This document shows, in pieces, positions 20,817-30,943 of a stretch of 64,000 nt of DNA. This DNA comes from Synechococcus sp. Cruz-7E5 (lineage in GTDB: Bacteria > Cyanobacteriota > Cyanobacteriia > PCC-6307 > Cyanobiaceae). Location: NCBI RefSeq assembly GCF_024345995.1, contig NZ_JAGQCE010000009.1, forward strand, positions 44,220 through 108,219, read 5' to 3'. The notes beneath the pieces are model-generated. The model worked only from the letters and a program-made list of their open reading frames with translations. It had not been told where the DNA came from and ran no database searches. Every line of letters begins with the position of its first letter. Position 1 is the first letter of the stretch. The position numbers and the translations under genes were made by a program.

Positions 20817-21823
20817 GCCAGGGGGGTGGGGGATGACGGCAGGGGGGTGGCGGGAGGAACAGCGACGGTTGCCGGGGATGGCGTCGGCAAGACGAAATAG
20901 CGCTCGTTGATCAGTTCGTGAAGACGGTTGAGATCGCCCTGAAACTGATCGATCGCCTCGTGCAGGCCCCTGTTGACCAGCTCATCAATCCGCACATAGC
21001 TCCAGTTGGCCAGCATCAGGCCGGCAAGGCATTCAAGATCGTCGGGCGGCCCCGGCACCGGATTGCCACGGATCACCCTCAGGGACTTATTCAATCCCTC
21101 CAGGCAGTAGCGCACCGAACGGGGAAAGATCGGGTCGAGCAGAAGGAAAGCTGCCACCGCCTTCGGAGCGATCGCCTGCTGCTGTGACTGGCGGAACATC
21201 TGATAGGCCCCGGCGGAGCGCAGCAGTGAGATCCACTGGAGCTCATCTAGAACACCTCCCACCTCCTCAGGACTGGGCAGGAGCAGGTAGTACTTGACAT
21301 CCAGAATGCGGCTTGTCTTGTCGGCGCGCTCAACCAGCCGACCCAGTTTGCTGAACTGCCAGGAGAGATCGCGGCTGAGGGTGGCATCGGTGATGCCATA
21401 GAAGAGCTGACAGCCCTTGCGGATCTCATTGAGCTGCTCCTGGCCAGGCAACTGCCAGAATCCCTCGCTCTCCTGCAGGATGAGATACAGGTCGTTGATC
21501 TGCTCCCACATCTCGGTGGTGATCACCTCGCGGATCTGGCGGGCGTTCTCCCGGGCGAAAGCGATGCAGTTGACGATGCTGCTCGGATTGTCGGGCTCAT
21601 TGACCAAGAAGCGCACCACGTCGGCAGGTCGGCCCTCGGGACAGAGCTTGTCGAACAATTCACGATCGCCGCTGGCGTCGATCAGGGGCACCCAGGGCTC
21701 GGCGCTGCCGGGTGGGCAGTCAAGCGCCATCGCCTCACTGACTTCCAGGAAGCGGGAAATGTTCTCCGCCCGCTCCACATAACGATTGATCCAGTAGAGC
21801 GAATCAGCGACGCGACTCAGCAT
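20801..21823 (-). CDS. alpha-E domain protein (DUF403 family)
   Basis: 340 residues, nearly all alpha-helical, with the family N-terminus MLSRVADSLYWINRYVERAENISRFL and the central WEQINDLYLIL and FYGITDATLSRD blocks. The C-terminal extension is rich in Pro, Ala and Val and looks disordered. Biochemical function is unknown. The family almost always occurs next to a circularly permuted ATP-grasp protein and a transglutaminase, both of which flank it with overlapping reading frames (7 bp and 16 bp), pointing to a complex or coordinated expression. Confidence 0.9.
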   Translation of the reverse strand: MLSRVADSLYWINRYVERAENISRFLEVSEAMALDCPPGSAEPWVPLIDASGDRELFDKLCPEGRPADVVRFLVNEPDNPSSIVNCIAFARENARQIREVITTEMWEQINDLYLILQESEGFWQLPGQEQLNEIRKGCQLFYGITDATLSRDLSWQFSKLGRLVERADKTSRILDVKYYLLLPSPEEVGGVLDELQWISLLRSAGAYQMFRQSQQQAIAPKAVAAFLLLDPIFPRSVRYCLEGLNKSLRVIRGNPVPGPPDDLECLAGLMLANWSYVRIDELVNRGLHEAIDQFQGDLNRLHELINERYFVLPTPSPATVAVPPATPLPSSPTPLACAPA

Positions 21824-23256
21824 GAGGATTCATCCACGATCCAGGTGTCCTTACAGCCGCCGCCCTGGGAGGAGTTGACCACCAGCGAACCGCGGCGCAA
21901 AGCAACGCGGGTGAGCCCGCCGGGACTAACCCAGGCACCCTTGCCGCGCAGCACATAGGGGCGCAGATCCACATGGCAGGGATAGAGCTCCCCCTCACTG
22001 AGGGAGGGAACGGTGGAGAGCTCCAGCGTGGGCTGGGCGATGAAATTGCGAGGATCGGCCTTGATCTTCTCGGCGAACTCGAGGATCTCCTGCTGGGAGG
22101 CATGGGGGCCGATCAGCATGCCGTAGCCACCGGCCTCACCCACCGATTTCACGACCAGATCCTTGAGGTGGGCAAGCACATAGGCCTGGTCGTCGGGCCT
22201 GGAGCAGATGTAGGTGGGAACGTTCTCGATGATCGGCTCTTCGCCCAGGTAGTAGCGGATCATCTCCGGCACGTAGGCATAGATCAGCTTGTCGTCGGCC
22301 ACGCCGGTGCCCGGGGCATTGGCGATCGCCACCCTGCCGGCGGCATAGGCATCCATCAGGCCTCGCACCCCAAGCATCGAATCGCTGCGGAATACAGCCG
22401 GATCGAGGAAGTCGTCGTCGATGCGGCGGTAGATCACATCCACCGGCGCGTGGCCGGAGGTGCTGCGCATCCAGACGCGGTTCGCCTCGCAGACCAGATC
22501 CCGTCCCTCCACCAGCTGGATGCCCATCTGCTGGGCTAGATAGCTGTGCTCGAAGTAGGCGCTGTTGAACACCCCGGGCGTGAGCAGCACCACGGTAGGG
22601 GTGTCGGTCCAGGGGGCGAGTTCCCGCAGGGCCTGCAGCAGATGGGAGGGGTAGTCGTCGATGGGATGAACGGTGCGTCCGGCGAACAGGCTCGGGAACA
22701 TCCGTTTCATCACCCGGCGGTTCTCGAGGAAGTACGCCACACCGGAGGGACAACGGAGGTTGTCCTCCAGCACCCGCCAGGTGCCCTGGCCATCACGGAC
22801 GAGATCCAGGCCGGAGATGTGACACCAGCGGTTGAGGGGCGGGCGGAACCCCCGCATCTGGGGTCGCCAGCCATGGGAGGTCTCGATGTCCTCGAGCGGC
22901 ACGATGCCATCAGCGACGATCTTCTGCTCGCCGTAGACGTCGCCCAGGAAGTGATCAATCGCCTCAAGGCGCTGGATCAGGCCCCGTTCGAGCGTCTGCC
23001 ACTCACCGGAGCGGATCAGCCTTGGCAGGGGATCGAAGGGAAGGATGCGCTCCACTCCCTGCTCGCCGGAATCGTTGAGGCGGAAGGTGGCTCCAAGCCG
23101 CTTCAGCAGCATGCCGGCGGCTGCATGGCTGCGGTTGATCTCCTCGATTCCGAGCTGGCCGAGGGAGGAGAGGAGGGGCTGAAGCGCGGAACGGGGCTCG
23201 GCGGCGGCGCTGAAGTACTCGTCGTAGCCCTTGCTCGGCTTGTAGGCGGTGAACAT
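21817..23256 (-). CDS. circularly permuted type 2 ATP-grasp protein (DUF404/DUF407)
   Basis: 479 residues from ATG 23256. The family N-terminus is YKPSKGYDEYFS, followed by LPFDPLPRLI, QKIVADGIVP, HISGLDLVRDGQGTWRVLEDNLRCPSG and VVLLTPGVFNSAYFEH, ending with EAGGYGMLIGP and GSLVVNSSQGGGCKDTWI. These match the ATP-grasp fold in permuted order, predicted to ligate amino acids or peptides using ATP. ATGs at 23274 and 23298 are in frame, but 23256 matches the family start and has GAGG 8 bases upstream. First gene of the cassette; it overlaps the alpha-E start by 7 bp. Confidence 0.88.
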   Translation of the reverse strand: MFTAYKPSKGYDEYFSAAAEPRSALQPLLSSLGQLGIEEINRSHAAAGMLLKRLGATFRLNDSGEQGVERILPFDPLPRLIRSGEWQTLERGLIQRLEAIDHFLGDVYGEQKIVADGIVPLEDIETSHGWRPQMRGFRPPLNRWCHISGLDLVRDGQGTWRVLEDNLRCPSGVAYFLENRRVMKRMFPSLFAGRTVHPIDDYPSHLLQALRELAPWTDTPTVVLLTPGVFNSAYFEHSYLAQQMGIQLVEGRDLVCEANRVWMRSTSGHAPVDVIYRRIDDDFLDPAVFRSDSMLGVRGLMDAYAAGRVAIANAPGTGVADDKLIYAYVPEMIRYYLGEEPIIENVPTYICSRPDDQAYVLAHLKDLVVKSVGEAGGYGMLIGPHASQQEILEFAEKIKADPRNFIAQPTLELSTVPSLSEGELYPCHVDLRPYVLRGKGAWVSPGGLTRVALRRGSLVVNSSQGGGCKDTWIVDESSC

Positions 23257-23392
23257 CGACTCGGCCTCGGGCATGCCGTGATCATGCAGAGTTGGCATGG
23301 CTACAGCCAGTGGTCGTTGCTACGGAATCGGGGGGCTCGCTGGCACCTTCACTCTGACACCGGCATTGCCGAGGCGGAAGGGAGAGCAGATT

Positions 23393-25117
<1,725 letters not shown>

Positions 25118-25171
25118 GGCTGGTGCGGGTGACGAAGGAACGTGGGATGGGCGGGGCGGCCCCTGGGCCGA

Positions 25172-25480
25172 TCAGTCGAGGGGGCCGTTGATCAGGCCGT
25201 TGAAGCCGAACACGCAGCGGGATCCGGCCAGGGGCACCAGCTGCACGGGGCGTTGATCCCCCGGCTCGAAGCGGATGGCTGTCCCGGCGGGAATGTCAAG
25301 GCGCTGGCCCCTCGCCGCCTCCCGATCGAAGACCAGGGCATGGTTGGCTTCGTGAAAGTGGAAGTGGGAACCCACCTGCACAGGACGATCACCCCGGTTG
25401 GCCACGTCGATCGTGGTGACCGGCCGGCCGGCGTTGAGCTCAAGGCTGCCGGGCTCGGGAAAGAGTTCGCCAGGAATCAT
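25172..25480 (-). CDS. ureB: urease subunit beta
   Basis: 102 residues of the small non-catalytic beta subunit: [38 protein letters not shown] and [18 protein letters not shown] are all family blocks. It starts in an ATGA overlap with the ureA stop, so the two are translationally coupled. Confidence 0.97.
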   Translation of the reverse strand: MIPGELFPEPGSLELNAGRPVTTIDVANRGDRPVQVGSHFHFHEANHALVFDREAARGQRLDIPAGTAIRFEPGDQRPVQLVPLAGSRCVFGFNGLINGPLD

Positions 25481-25779
25481 CGGATCGGTTCATGCAGGGT
25501 GACGAGCTTGGTGCCATCGGGGAAGGTGGCCTCCATCTGCACCTCGGGGATCAGCTCAGGCACCCCCTCCATCACCTGCTCACGGCTGAGCCAGGTGGTG
25601 CCCTCGGCCATCAGTTCCGCGACGCTGCGGCCGTCGCGGGCCCCCTCGAGAACGAGGAAACTGAGCCAGGCGACCGCCTCGGGATGGTTGAGTCGCAGAC
25701 CTCGCTGCAGCCGGCGCTCCGCCAGAAGCGCTGCCGTGACGATCAGCAGCTTGTCCTTCTCCTGGGGGGTGAGATACAT
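25477..25779 (-). CDS. ureA: urease subunit gamma
   Basis: 100 residues, starting [13 protein letters not shown], the canonical gamma-subunit N-terminus. [20 protein letters not shown] and [27 protein letters not shown] follow. ATG 25779 is fixed by this N-terminus even though the frame is open further upstream. In related cyanobacteria ureD normally lies directly before ureA. Here a 2-kb insert separates them. Confidence 0.96.
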   Translation of the reverse strand: MYLTPQEKDKLLIVTAALLAERRLQRGLRLNHPEAVAWLSFLVLEGARDGRSVAELMAEGTTWLSREQVMEGVPELIPEVQMEATFPDGTKLVTLHEPIR

Positions 25780-25897
25780 GGGCCAGGGCGTTCCGCTGGC
25801 ACTCTGGCAGTGGCGGCGGCGATGGGCAGGTTCAGCAGGAACTTTCACCGCCGCCGCCCGGCCGAGCGACCAGCATGCTGAGAATCCCGGCAGGCCC

Positions 25898-26107
25898 ATG
25901 GCCATGGCCGAGCCGATCGATCTGATCGTGCTGCCGACGGCCCTGCGTCGCCGCACGGTTCTCGCCTACGGCCTCGGTGACGCCGGCACCGCGATGGCCG
26001 CGGCCCGCGCACCCCTGTTTCTGCCCGGCAACCTGCTCAGCTGGAGCTGCTGCGTGGCCGGGCTCGTGGAGCTGGGCCAAGGGAGCACTCCAGCCCATCA
26101 AGGATGA
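25898..26107 (+). pseudogene. remnant of an MFS/GPH-family sugar transporter N-terminus
   Basis: A 69-codon open frame whose start reads [29 protein letters not shown]. This resembles the N-terminus of glycoside-pentoside-hexuronide:cation symporter-type MFS transporters (L-x-R-R-T-x-L-A-Y-G-L-G-D-x-G-T-A). After GTAMAA the expected first transmembrane helix is missing and the frame turns into unrelated sequence. It overlaps the 3' end of the convergent TetR gene by 71 bp, so the rest of the transporter was probably deleted when the TetR/oxidoreductase pair arrived. The similarity is by eye. Confidence 0.5.
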
Positions 26108-26771
26108 ACTCCAGTCCGAAATCGAATGCATGAAGCCCGTCGTAGCGGCGCTCCATCACCTCACGGCTCAGCGCGTTCAAGTGGGGGAAGCGATCGGCAG
26201 GAAGCTGGGGCAGGAAAGAGGCGGCCATCGCGGCATAGTCCTGAGCCTCGATTGGGAAATTGATCTCCTGCAGGGTGAAGCCGTAAATGTGGCTGTCGAT
26301 GGCGTTCCAGCCGTGGTCGGCCTGCTCCAGGGAGAAGCCCGCCGCCACCAGGCATCCGAGGGTGGCATCAATGGAGCGGAGCATGGCCGGCCCGGTGTTC
26401 AGCCGCGAGAGAATCGCCAGGGCAGCCCAGGGGTGGCGCAGCAACGCCTGATGAGCCGATAGAGCCCGCCGGCGCATCGCTTCCTTCCAATCGCCGCCGA
26501 TCTCCGGCAGGGCGATCTCGCTGACCACGCTTTCAACCAGACCATCGATGATGGCGTCCCGGTTGGCCACGTGGTTGTAGAGCGACATCGCCTTGACCCC
26601 CAGCGCCTCGGCGAGCTTGCGCATCGAGAGGCCCGCGAGCCCCTCCTGATCGGCGATCTCCAGCGCCGCCGCCAGCACCCGCTCCCTGCTGAGGGGAAGT
26701 CGGGCGATCGGCGCCGAAGGGCTCGCTCCAGCCAGATTCCCCGCTGCCAATCCGATCCAGTAAAGGCGCAA
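26037..26771 (-). CDS. TetR-family transcriptional regulator with TetR-type C-terminal domain
   Basis: Up to 244 residues. The helix-turn-helix domain is clear: RVLAAALEIADQEGL, SMRKLAEALGVKAMSLYNHV, NRDAIIDGLVE. The C-terminal ligand/dimer domain (HGWNAIDSHIYGF, FGLEFILDGL) resembles the TetR_C group common in actinobacteria and proteobacteria. The start is uncertain: no ATG, with TTG at 26771 the longest option and in-frame TTGs downstream. It is divergent from an oxidoreductase across two palindromic sites and probably represses that gene and itself. Probably acquired horizontally. Confidence 0.85.
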   Translation of the reverse strand: MRLYWIGLAAGNLAGASPSAPIARLPLSRERVLAAALEIADQEGLAGLSMRKLAEALGVKAMSLYNHVANRDAIIDGLVESVVSEIALPEIGGDWKEAMRRRALSAHQALLRHPWAALAILSRLNTGPAMLRSIDATLGCLVAAGFSLEQADHGWNAIDSHIYGFTLQEINFPIEAQDYAAMAASFLPQLPADRFPHLNALSREVMERRYDGLHAFDFGLEFILDGLECSLGPAPRARPRSSSS

Positions 26772-26773
26772 AC

Positions 26774-26804
26774 CTTACGGCGTATGCTTTGCTTACGGCG
26801 TAAG
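26774..26804. promoter_or_regulatory. two palindromic operator sites between tetR-like gene and oxidoreductase
   Basis: Site 1 at 26774-26786 reads CTTACGGCGTATG, a palindrome about the central G with one mismatch. Site 2 at 26792-26804 reads CTTACGGCGTAAG, a perfect 6-1-6 palindrome. The two start 18 bp apart, nearly two helical turns, and occupy the short divergent promoter region. This is the expected layout for a TetR-family repressor controlling both genes. Confidence 0.75.
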
Positions 26805-26846
26805 TCGTGAACGTCGATGCTGAATCCTGGCCCGTCCACGTCCACC

Positions 26847-27875
26847 ATGCGGGCGATCGTCCAGGACGTCTACGGCTCCGCAGACGTCCTCTTGCTCCAG
26901 ACGGTTGGGAAGCCCGCCATCGGTGACAAGGACCTGCTGATCAGGGTTCACTCCACATCCGTCCACGCCGGCGATTGGCACCTGATGCGCGGCGAGCCGT
27001 TTCTGGTCATTCGGCTGCTGTTCGGGGGCCTGCGCCGACCAAAGTTCCGAACCCTCGGCTGTGATGTCGCTGGAACCGTGGAGGCCGTCGGCAAGGGGGT
27101 CGGCAGATTTCGGGTGGGCGACGCGGTCTTCGGTGATCTCTCGGTCTGCGGGTTTGGCACCTTTGCCGAGTACGCCCGTGCCACGGAAGACGCCTTGGCG
27201 CTCAAACCCGCCGCGATCTCCTTCGAGGCCGCCGGCACGGTGGCCTGCTCGGGGTTGGCCGCCCTGCAGGGCCTGCGAGATCAGGGCCGGCTCCAGGCGG
27301 GGCAGCACGTGTTGATCCTTGGGGCCGCCGGCGGGGTGGGCTCCTTCGCTGTACAGATCGCCAAGGCCTTCGGGGCTGAGGTGACCGGCGCCTGCAGCGC
27401 CCACAAGAAGGCCATGGTGCTCTCCATCGGAGCTGACCACGTGATCGATTCGGCCAGGGCGGATTTCAGTGCGGGCGGCCACCGCTATGACCTGATCCTC
27501 GATACGGCGGCCTATCGCCCCCTCGCGCAAGTCCTGCCGGCCCTTGCACCCGACGGCACCTACGTGCTGGTCGGCGGCTCAACGGCACTCCTCTTCAAGG
27601 TGATGCTTTTACAGGGTCCCTGGATCTCCCGAACCAGCCGCCGCCGGATCTGCGTGCTGGTCTCGAACCCCAATCCGGCCGATCTGCAGACCCTGGCTGA
27701 TCTGCTCGAGACCGGCAAGATCGTGCCGTTCATCGATCGCCGCTGTCGCCTGACGGATGTGCCCGAGGCCATCACGGCACTGGAGCAGCGCCAGGTTCAG
27801 GGGAAGGTCGCCATTACGGTTGCGCCAGAGAGCGGCTGCAACGAGCCCTCAGACCGGCCTGAAAGAGCCCTCTGA
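26847..27875 (+). CDS. NAD(P)-dependent medium-chain oxidoreductase (quinone-reductase type)
   Basis: 342 residues from ATG 26847 (MRAIVQDVYGSADVL); an upstream ATG at 26817 adds ten. GroES-like N-terminal domain with GCDVAGTVEAVGKGV and VGDAVFGDL, then a Rossmann domain with LILGAAGGVGSFAVQIAK (nucleotide motif AxxGxxG). The zinc-binding cysteines of alcohol dehydrogenases are absent, which fits a zeta-crystallin/quinone oxidoreductase. Divergent from the TetR gene and presumably its target. It overlaps the ureD 3' end by 27 bp. Confidence 0.87.
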   Translation: MRAIVQDVYGSADVLLLQTVGKPAIGDKDLLIRVHSTSVHAGDWHLMRGEPFLVIRLLFGGLRRPKFRTLGCDVAGTVEAVGKGVGRFRVGDAVFGDLSVCGFGTFAEYARATEDALALKPAAISFEAAGTVACSGLAALQGLRDQGRLQAGQHVLILGAAGGVGSFAVQIAKAFGAEVTGACSAHKKAMVLSIGADHVIDSARADFSAGGHRYDLILDTAAYRPLAQVLPALAPDGTYVLVGGSTALLFKVMLLQGPWISRTSRRRICVLVSNPNPADLQTLADLLETGKIVPFIDRRCRLTDVPEAITALEQRQVQGKVAITVAPESGCNEPSDRPERAL

Positions 27876-28832
27876 GACTTCGACAAGCCATGGGTCTTCC
27901 TGGAACGGCCAGACCCGGGGGAGAACCGGGGACGCCAGGCCTCGCTCGGCGCGGATCCGCGCCCAGATCCTGGTGAACCAGAACCGCGCCGCCTGGCTGG
28001 AAGGCCCCCGGTAGCGGGCCACCAGGCCAAGATCGAGCCGGCCACAGGCCATGTCCCCCTCCAGTCCGGCCCGATCGGCGCGGCAGAGCTCCAGCAGCGT
28101 TTCGGGCACCGGCGCCGGTGCCGCCCAGACCAGGCTGCCGAACACCGGCATCCCCGCCAGCCCGTGGGAGGAACGCAGGCTCTCCCCCGCAAGCTCCAGT
28201 TGATCGACCACGCTCCAGCGCCCCTGGCGGCGCACCTCCAGGCGGGAACGCCAGCTGCCCTCCCCCAGGGTTTCGGCATCGGCACTGCGGCCCAGGCGCA
28301 CCACATCGGCTCCGAGCCAACTGGCCCCCTCGGCCAGCTCCACCCGGCAGCTCTGTTCGATCAACCCCCCGGCGAACACCACCACCTCCTGGGGCAGCCA
28401 TTCCAGATCCGCCCCCTCCTGCAGCTCGAAGCTCAGCCGCTGGCGACTCCAGCTGCCGTCGGGCGCCAGGCGGGAGCGGCCCACGGACCCATACACCTTC
28501 TGGGCGGCGACGCTGGTGAGCAGCACGCGACTGTGGGGTCCGAGCTCAGCGCCGATGCTCAGCTCATCGCCCCCCACGAGGCCACCACCGGTGTGCAGCA
28601 ATGGCAGTTCGCAGCGGCCATCGGCGCGGGCGAAGGCCCGCTGGATCTTGAGAGGGGCCGTGGCACCGCCCTGGTGCTGGGTGCCGCGATCAGCCTGGCG
28701 ATGGAAGCTGAGGCTGGCCTCAGCGCACCAGGGCTGGGGGAGGGCGCTCAGCGTGACCAATTTGCGCTCCTTAGATGTGGGCACCATCCGGGGAATCCTG
28801 ACCCAGGCAGCCAGGGCTGATTCGGTAGCCAT
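27849..28832 (-). CDS. ureD: urease accessory protein UreD
   Basis: 327 residues. Scaffold for nickel delivery to apo-urease together with UreF and UreG. Conserved blocks: LHTGGGLVGGDELSI, VLLTSVAAQKVYGS and LEWLPQEVVVFAGG. ATG 28832 is chosen; GTG at 28838 is possible, and the first 40 residues are poorly conserved, so a later ATG could also be used. It is divergent from ureEFG and no longer adjacent to ureA because of the TetR/oxidoreductase insertion. Confidence 0.9.
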   Translation of the reverse strand: MATESALAAWVRIPRMVPTSKERKLVTLSALPQPWCAEASLSFHRQADRGTQHQGGATAPLKIQRAFARADGRCELPLLHTGGGLVGGDELSIGAELGPHSRVLLTSVAAQKVYGSVGRSRLAPDGSWSRQRLSFELQEGADLEWLPQEVVVFAGGLIEQSCRVELAEGASWLGADVVRLGRSADAETLGEGSWRSRLEVRRQGRWSVVDQLELAGESLRSSHGLAGMPVFGSLVWAAPAPVPETLLELCRADRAGLEGDMACGRLDLGLVARYRGPSSQAARFWFTRIWARIRAERGLASPVLPRVWPFQEDPWLVEVSEGSFRPV

Positions 28833-28894
28833 CGGCACAATCGTTGCTCCCCGGCCTGGGGAGGCTGGCTACAGGTTCTGAGGCTGTCGGCCCT

Positions 28895-29467
28895 GTGTCC
28901 ACGCCCCCGAGCTGGAGTACCCCCCCGGTCACGCGTCCGCTGCAGCTGGAGTTGCGTTGCGACGCCCCTGACCAGGGACAGGAGCCCGACGGGGACCTGC
29001 TGCTGCTGAGCCTGCCCCTGAGCGCCCAGGAGCGCACGAGCCTGCGCGGGCGCCGGCGCACCGCCTGCGGCCGCGAGCTGCTGCTGCAACTGCCGCGGGG
29101 ACCTGCCCTCGAGCCGGGTGAGCGGTTGATGCCGGCCGATGGCCGTGTGCTGGTGGTGGTGGAACCGGCGCCTGAGCCGGTACTGGTGGTGCGCAGCCCG
29201 GATCCCCTGGTGTTGCTTCAGGCCGCTTACCACCTGGGCAACCGCCATGTGTCGCTGGAGCTGCGCCCCGGGGAACTGAGGCTGCTGGAAGATGGGGTCC
29301 TGGAGGAGCTGCTGCGGCAGCGGGGGCTGTTGATCGAGCACAGTCTGGTGCCGTTTCTGCCGGAGCCTGGCGCCTATGCCACGGCCAGCCACTCCCACGG
29401 TCACGCCGGCGCTCACGCTGGCAACCACGACAGCCATCACAATCACGGCAGCGTTCAGCCGCGATGA
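28895..29467 (+). CDS. ureE: urease accessory protein UreE (nickel metallochaperone)
   Basis: 190 residues from GTG 28895; a TTG at 28844 would lengthen it. The UreE core is visible in EDGVLEELLRQRGLLIEHSLVPFLPEPGAY-like sequence and in LLQAAYHLGNRHVSLEL, which carries the central His of the metal site. The C-terminus is His-rich (SHSHGHAGAHAGNHDSHH), a nickel-storage tail. It ends in an ATGA overlap with ureF. Confidence 0.88.
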   Translation: MSTPPSWSTPPVTRPLQLELRCDAPDQGQEPDGDLLLLSLPLSAQERTSLRGRRRTACGRELLLQLPRGPALEPGERLMPADGRVLVVVEPAPEPVLVVRSPDPLVLLQAAYHLGNRHVSLELRPGELRLLEDGVLEELLRQRGLLIEHSLVPFLPEPGAYATASHSHGHAGAHAGNHDSHHNHGSVQPR

Positions 29468-30165
29468 GTGTCGCCGGACTCCATCTGCTCCAACTGGTGA
29501 GCCCCGCCCTGCCGGTGGGAGCCTTCAGCTACTCGGAAGGGCTGGAAGTGTTGGTCCAGCGAGGAGACATCAGCACGGCGAAAGCGCTCCAGGACTGGCT
29601 CGAAGCGGAGCTGACTCGCGGCGGCATCCGTATCGAAGCGGCAGCCCTGGGCCCGCTGCAGGAGGCCCTCCGCGAGCATCAGCTCATGGCCACAGCGGGA
29701 GCAGAGAGCGATGATGCCCAGCTGGCACGGGGAGCGTTGATCGACCTCGACGGCTGGCTGCTCGCCCAGCGCGAAGCGAGCGAGCTGCGGGCCCAGCAAC
29801 GTCAGATGGGACGCTCCCTGCTCCAGCTGCTGGCGCAGCTGGGCTGGCCGCTGCAGCCAGAGGGTGAACTGGCCTGGCCGGCGGCCTGGGCCTGGGCGGG
29901 GCTTTGCCTGGAGATCCCCCTGCCTGATCTGGTGGAGGCCTACCTCTATGGCTGGTGCGCCAACCAGATCAGCGCCGCCGTGCGCCTGGTGCCGCTTGGA
30001 CCCACCCAGGGGCAACGGCTGCAGCTCGCCCTGGCCCCGTTGCTGGTGGAGCGGGGCCGGGAGCTGGCGATCGCCGATCCACGCGAGCAATGGAGCGGCG
30101 GTATCGGCTCCGGCCTCTGCCAACTGCACCACGCCGAGCTTTACTCCAGGCTGTTCCGCAGTTGA
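29464..30165 (+). CDS. ureF: urease accessory protein UreF
   Basis: 233 residues, all helical, with the family N-terminus LLQLVSPALPVGAFSYSEGLE and the C-terminal VEAYLYGWCANQISAAVRLVPLGPTQGQRL block. It bridges UreD and UreG and gates GTP-dependent nickel insertion. The start overlaps the ureE stop (ATGA); ureG begins 21 bp downstream. Confidence 0.95.
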   Translation: MSVAGLHLLQLVSPALPVGAFSYSEGLEVLVQRGDISTAKALQDWLEAELTRGGIRIEAAALGPLQEALREHQLMATAGAESDDAQLARGALIDLDGWLLAQREASELRAQQRQMGRSLLQLLAQLGWPLQPEGELAWPAAWAWAGLCLEIPLPDLVEAYLYGWCANQISAAVRLVPLGPTQGQRLQLALAPLLVERGRELAIADPREQWSGGIGSGLCQLHHAELYSRLFRS

Positions 30166-30186
30166 TCGCCAAGGCAGGCCACCAGC

Positions 30187-30789
30187 ATGAGCAAACTGCG
30201 CGTTGGAGTGGCCGGACCCGTGGGATCCGGCAAGACAGCCCTGGTCGAAGCCCTCTGCCGGCGGCTGCGTCAGGAGCTTCAGCTGGCGGTGGTCACCAAT
30301 GACATCTATACCCAGGAAGACGCCCAGTTTCTGACCCGCGCCGGAGCGCTGGAGCCCGAGCGTATCCGCGGAGTGGAAACGGGGGGGTGCCCCCACACGG
30401 CCATCCGTGAAGACTGTTCGATCAACCGTGCTGCGGTGGAGGAGCTGGAGAGTGAGTTCCCCGATCTCGACCTGGTGCTGGTAGAGAGCGGCGGCGACAA
30501 TCTGGCGGCCAGTTTCAGTCCGGAGCTGGTTGATCTGTGCATCTATGTGATTGACGTAGCCGCCGGAGACAAGATCCCCAGGAAAGGGGGCCCCGGCATC
30601 ACCCGCTCCGACCTGCTGGTGATCAACAAGATCGATCTGGCGCCGATGGTGGGCGCCGATCTGAACGTGATGCAACGGGACACCGAAAGGATGCGACCAG
30701 GGCGCCCCTGGTGTTTCACCAACCTGCGCAGCGGAGAAGGCCTGGAGCGGGTGGAATCCTTCTTACGTGAACAATTACCTAGTTCATAG
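30187..30789 (+). CDS. ureG: urease accessory GTPase UreG
   Basis: 200 residues. A SIMIBI-class GTPase that powers nickel insertion. P-loop GPVGSGKT at residues 10-17, the metal/GTPase segment [15 protein letters not shown] (Cys-Pro-His nickel motif), ESGGDNL and the guanine-specificity motif NKIDLA. Last gene of ureEFG. The following 154 bp hold the urtA promoter. Confidence 0.97.
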   Translation: MSKLRVGVAGPVGSGKTALVEALCRRLRQELQLAVVTNDIYTQEDAQFLTRAGALEPERIRGVETGGCPHTAIREDCSINRAAVEELESEFPDLDLVLVESGGDNLAASFSPELVDLCIYVIDVAAGDKIPRKGGPGITRSDLLVINKIDLAPMVGADLNVMQRDTERMRPGRPWCFTNLRSGEGLERVESFLREQLPSS

Positions 30790-30852
30790 ACCTGAGCCAG
30801 GCCGCAGTGCTCACCAGCAAATCCACACACGCTGCGTCACGCCAGGCATTTC

Positions 30853-30894
30853 GTGTGATCGGATACATAGCGCCGTGGGCAACCTCCGTAAGTT
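30853..30894 (+). promoter_or_regulatory. predicted NtcA-activated promoter of urtA
   Basis: GTG-N8-TAC at 30853-30866, one base off the consensus GTA-N8-TAC. Exactly 22 bp later comes the extended -10 TAAGTT at 30889-30894 (TAN3T). The spacing matches class II NtcA promoters of cyanobacteria. The urtA ATG follows 49 bp after the -10. The rest of the 30790-30943 interval shows no coding features. Confidence 0.65.
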
Positions 30895-30943
30895 CCGAGC
30901 TGCCGTCAGCATTGCGGCATACCATCACCTTGACAAAGCACCA

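Noticed and set aside
28832..28895. NtcA box between ureD and ureE
   Set aside because: No GTA-N8-TAC or one-mismatch version with a spaced -10 in the short gap.
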